Assembly (NCBI GenBank): GCA_033720695.1
Contig: JAWWCA010000175.1
Location: 1 to 7,632 of the forward strand
Direction: 5' to 3'
Source: DATGQT01 sp033720695
Lineage (GTDB): Bacteria; Bacteroidota; Rhodothermia; Rhodothermales; Rubricoccaceae
DNA: 7,632 nt
Within the stretch, counting starts at the first letter, position 1, and each line of letters begins with the position of its first letter. The translations under genes were made by a program, and so were the position numbers. Shown here one piece after another: positions 5,905 to 7,632 of this stretch. The notes under the pieces are model-generated. The model ran no database searches. It had not been told where the DNA came from and saw only the letters and a list, made by a program, of their open reading frames with translations.

Positions 5905-6003
5905 GTTCCCACCACCGGCGCAGGCTCTGCCGCGCCGGTCCTGTAGAGAGCTCGCCTTCCTGTAGGTGGTCTTCGCTACTATCGGACCTCCCTCTGAAGG
6001 CGA
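5850..6003 (-). ncRNA. Candidate structured small RNA or terminator-controlled leader
   Basis: About 150 bases of minus strand fold into three successive hairpins. Hairpin A has an 8-bp base, TCGCCTTC (6003-5996) with GAAGGCGA (5959-5952). Its upper stem closes with GGTC (5988-5985) and GACC (5971-5968), separated from the base by A-A mismatches and a G-U pair. Hairpin B pairs ACCGGCGC (5939-5932) with GCGCCGGT (5921-5914), plus GGC with GCC above one bulged base and an AGA loop. Hairpin C is the terminator ending in six U. The region has no plausible protein. I do not match it to tRNA, tmRNA, 4.5S, 6S or RNase P RNA, or to a riboswitch I know. It could be a free small RNA, or a leader that controls read-through into the lipoprotein gene 89 bp beyond. 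I found no convincing promoter, so the 5' end is uncertain. Confidence 0.45.
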
Positions 6004-6103
6004 CACCCCACTAGACACGGACGCCTCCCGGATCTAACCTCCGTCGCTCACTTTTTTCCAACTCGGCCTCCGGCGTGCAGCTCCCGCTGCTCCCCCCGTT
6101 CCC

Positions 6104-7632
6104 GTGACCGTGCCTCCCCCTCGCACTGCTCTCCCCCCCGAGGCCGTCGCCGACGCGCTGCGTCGGCACTGGGGCTATGCGTCGTTCCGCGGCGGGCAAC
6201 GGGAGGTCGTCGAGGCCGTCCTCGCCGGGCGCGACGCGCTCGCCGTCCTCCCGACGGGCGGCGGCAAGTCGTTGCTGTACCAGCTCCCGGCGGTGCTCCT
6301 CGACGGGCTGGTGCTCGTCGTCTCCCCGCTCATCGCGCTGATGCAGGACCAGGTCGAGGCCCTCGCCGGGCGCGGCATCCCGGCCGCCGCCCTCACGTCC
6401 CAGCTCGGCGCCCGCGCCCTCGACCAGCGCCTCACCGACGCGGAGTTCGGGCGCTACCGGCTCCTCTACGTGACGCCCGAGCGGCTGGAGACCGAGCTGT
6501 TCCAGGCCCGCGCGCCCCGCCTCGCGGTCGCGCTCCTCGCCGTGGACGAGGCGCACTGCATCTCGGAGTGGGGGCACGACTTCCGCCCCGCCTACCGCCG
6601 CATCGCCGCCGCCCGACCGCTCCTCACCGACGCCGACGGCCGGCCGGCCCCCGTCCTCGCCGTGACGGCCACGGCCACGCCGCCGGTGCGCCGCGACATC
6701 CTCGAGCAGCTCGCGCTCCAGGACCCGGCCGTCGTGGTGAAGGGGTTCGACCGGCCCAACCTGGTGTGGGCGGTCTACCGGGGCGAGAGCAAGGCGCGGA
6801 AGCTCCGCGAGATCGCCGAGTCGGTGCCGGGGAGCGGGCTTGTCTACGCCGGGACGCGCGAGGGCAGCGCGCTCTGGGCCGAGCGGCTCCGCGGCCAGGG
6901 CGTCACAGCAGAGGCCTACCACGCCGGCCTCGACGCCGAGACGCGGGAGGCCGTGCAGCGGCGCTGGCTCGCGGGCGAGACCCGCGTGATCGCCGCGACG
7001 AGCGCGTTCGGGATGGGGATCGACAAGCCCGACGTCCGGTTCGTCGTCCACGTCGCGCTCCCGCCGACCCTGGAGGCGTACTACCAGGAGGCCGGGCGGG
7101 CCGGGCGCGACGGCCGCCGCGCCTGGGCCGTCCTCCTCGTCGGCGACGGCGACGAGAGCCTGCCGCGGGCGCTCGCCGAGGAGGGCCACCCCGACGCCGC
7201 CACGGTCCAGGCCGTCTACGCCGCCGCCTGCAGCCTCGCTCAGGTCCCCCTCGGCAGCGAGCCCGACGGCCCCGTGCCGCTCGCCCCCGAGGCGCTCGCC
7301 CGCGTCTCCGGCACCACGCCCCTCGCCGCCCGCGCCGCCATAGACCGCCTCGCCGACGCGGGCGTCTGGGCACGGCTCCCGGCGCACCCGCACCCTGCCC
7401 TCGTGCGCGCGCACCTGCCCCCCGAGGCGCTGCGCGCGTACGCCGACGCCCGGCAGAACGCCGCGCTGGGCCGGTTCGTCCGCCTCCTCCTCCGGCGGCT
7501 GCCCCCTGGAGCGTTCGAGGGCTGGGCCGACGTGGACCTCGCCGCGCTGGAACGGGAGACGGGGCTCGGCCGAGACCGGCTCCTCCGCGGCTTCGACTTC
7601 CTGGCGCAGCACGACCTCCTCGCGGTTCACCC
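6104..7632 (+). CDS. recQ: RecQ-family ATP-dependent DNA helicase, 3' end outside window
   Basis: The first 509 codons of a RecQ-type 3'-5' DNA helicase for recombination and replication repair; no stop codon occurs before the window ends. All superfamily 2 motifs are visible. Motif 0 is FRGGQREVVEAVLAGRD. Walker A is PTGGGKS at 50-56, and SPLIALMQDQV and YVTPERL follow. DEAH is at 148-151 with the RecQ aromatic-rich loop CISEWGHDFRPAYR, then AVTATATPP. The second RecA domain has LVYAGTREGS, YHAGLDAETR, ATSAFGMGIDKPDVRFVVH and the arginine finger QEAGRAGRDG ending at 337. The part after motif VI lacks the four-cysteine zinc cluster of E. coli RecQ; instead EEGHPDAATVQAVYAA resembles the Bacteroidota zinc-less form, followed by winged-helix-like sequence. 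The start is GTG at 6104 or 6110; the frame is closed by TAA at 6035 and contains no ATG before these. Confidence 0.93.
   Translation, partial: MTVPPPRTALPPEAVADALRRHWGYASFRGGQREVVEAVLAGRDALAVLPTGGGKSLLYQLPAVLLDGLVLVVSPLIALMQDQVEALAGRGIPAAALTSQLGARALDQRLTDAEFGRYRLLYVTPERLETELFQARAPRLAVALLAVDEAHCISEWGHDFRPAYRRIAAARPLLTDADGRPAPVLAVTATATPPVRRDILEQLALQDPAVVVKGFDRPNLVWAVYRGESKARKLREIAESVPGSGLVYAGTREGSALWAERLRGQGVTAEAYHAGLDAETREAVQRRWLAGETRVIAATSAFGMGIDKPDVRFVVHVALPPTLEAYYQEAGRAGRDGRRAWAVLLVGDGDESLPRALAEEGHPDAATVQAVYAAACSLAQVPLGSEPDGPVPLAPEALARVSGTTPLAARAAIDRLADAGVWARLPAHPHPALVRAHLPPEALRAYADARQNAALGRFVRLLLRRLPPGAFEGWADVDLAALERETGLGRDRLLRGFDFLAQHDLLAVH

Noticed and set aside
4414..5946. Open frame of 510 codons on the plus strand across the glycosyltransferase and lipoprotein genes
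   Set aside because: It runs antisense through two supported genes and a terminator, with low-complexity D/G/E/R sequence; an artefact of few stop codons at high GC.
5761..6018. N-terminal extension of the lipoprotein to 287 residues
   Set aside because: The extension crosses the intrinsic terminator and hairpins and would bury the lipobox signal peptide internally.
6017..6057. Weak inverted repeat ACGGA/TCCGT followed by a T-run at 6052-6057 on the plus strand
   Set aside because: Only five pairs around an 18-base loop, with the T-run eight bases away, and no plus-strand gene upstream to terminate.
6031..6060. TGGAAA and TTAGAT spaced by 17 bases on the minus strand as a promoter for the candidate RNA
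   Set aside because: Poor match to either the sigma-70 or the Bacteroidota TTG/TAnnTTTG consensus, so I did not call it.
6011..7630. Long open frame of 539 codons on the minus strand opposite recQ
   Set aside because: It is the shadow of a GC-rich gene with all helicase motifs on the plus strand; its translation is compositionally biased (G, R, E, V, A) and has no recognisable domain.

Overview
The window is chromosomal DNA of very high GC content (near 70% by eye). It looks like a member of Bacteroidota sensu lato, most probably Rhodothermota and possibly a Rubricoccus/Rubrivirga-like marine organism. Four things point there: a DUF4293 membrane protein, which is essentially confined to this group; a tandem pair of Bacteroidota-type ExbD proteins; a RecQ of the Bacteroidota type without the zinc cluster; and start codons without recognisable Shine-Dalgarno sequences. 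The genus is inferred, not shown.

Layout. (1) 58-1498, plus strand: a small three-helix membrane protein and two ExbD/TolR subunits of a proton-driven energiser. The ExbB/TolQ channel is presumably just left of the window. The block ends in two GC hairpins at 1500-1557. (2) 1655-4045, plus strand: an NAD-type isocitrate dehydrogenase, a DUF4293 four-helix protein and an EamA/DMT transporter. The last two are separated by one base. A possible -7 promoter element lies at 1617-1624. (3) 5760-4042, minus strand: a lipoprotein of no recognised family, then a family 2 glycosyltransferase. The glycosyltransferase converges on the EamA gene so tightly that the two stop codons overlap inside a 12-bp palindrome. 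(4) 5761-6103, intergenic: on the minus strand three successive hairpins, the last followed by six U residues, look like a small structured RNA of about 150 nt or a terminator-controlled leader of the lipoprotein gene. (5) 6104 to the window end, plus strand: the first 509 codons of a RecQ-family DNA helicase, cut off by the window edge.

The genes do not form one pathway. The window is ordinary housekeeping and envelope content: energy coupling to the outer membrane, the TCA cycle, transport, glycan transfer and DNA repair. I see no mobile element, CRISPR array, tRNA, rRNA or defence island. The observation I would follow up first is the undescribed minus-strand structured RNA at 5850-6003. 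Next are the zinc-less RecQ and the conserved-looking small membrane protein before the exbD pair.
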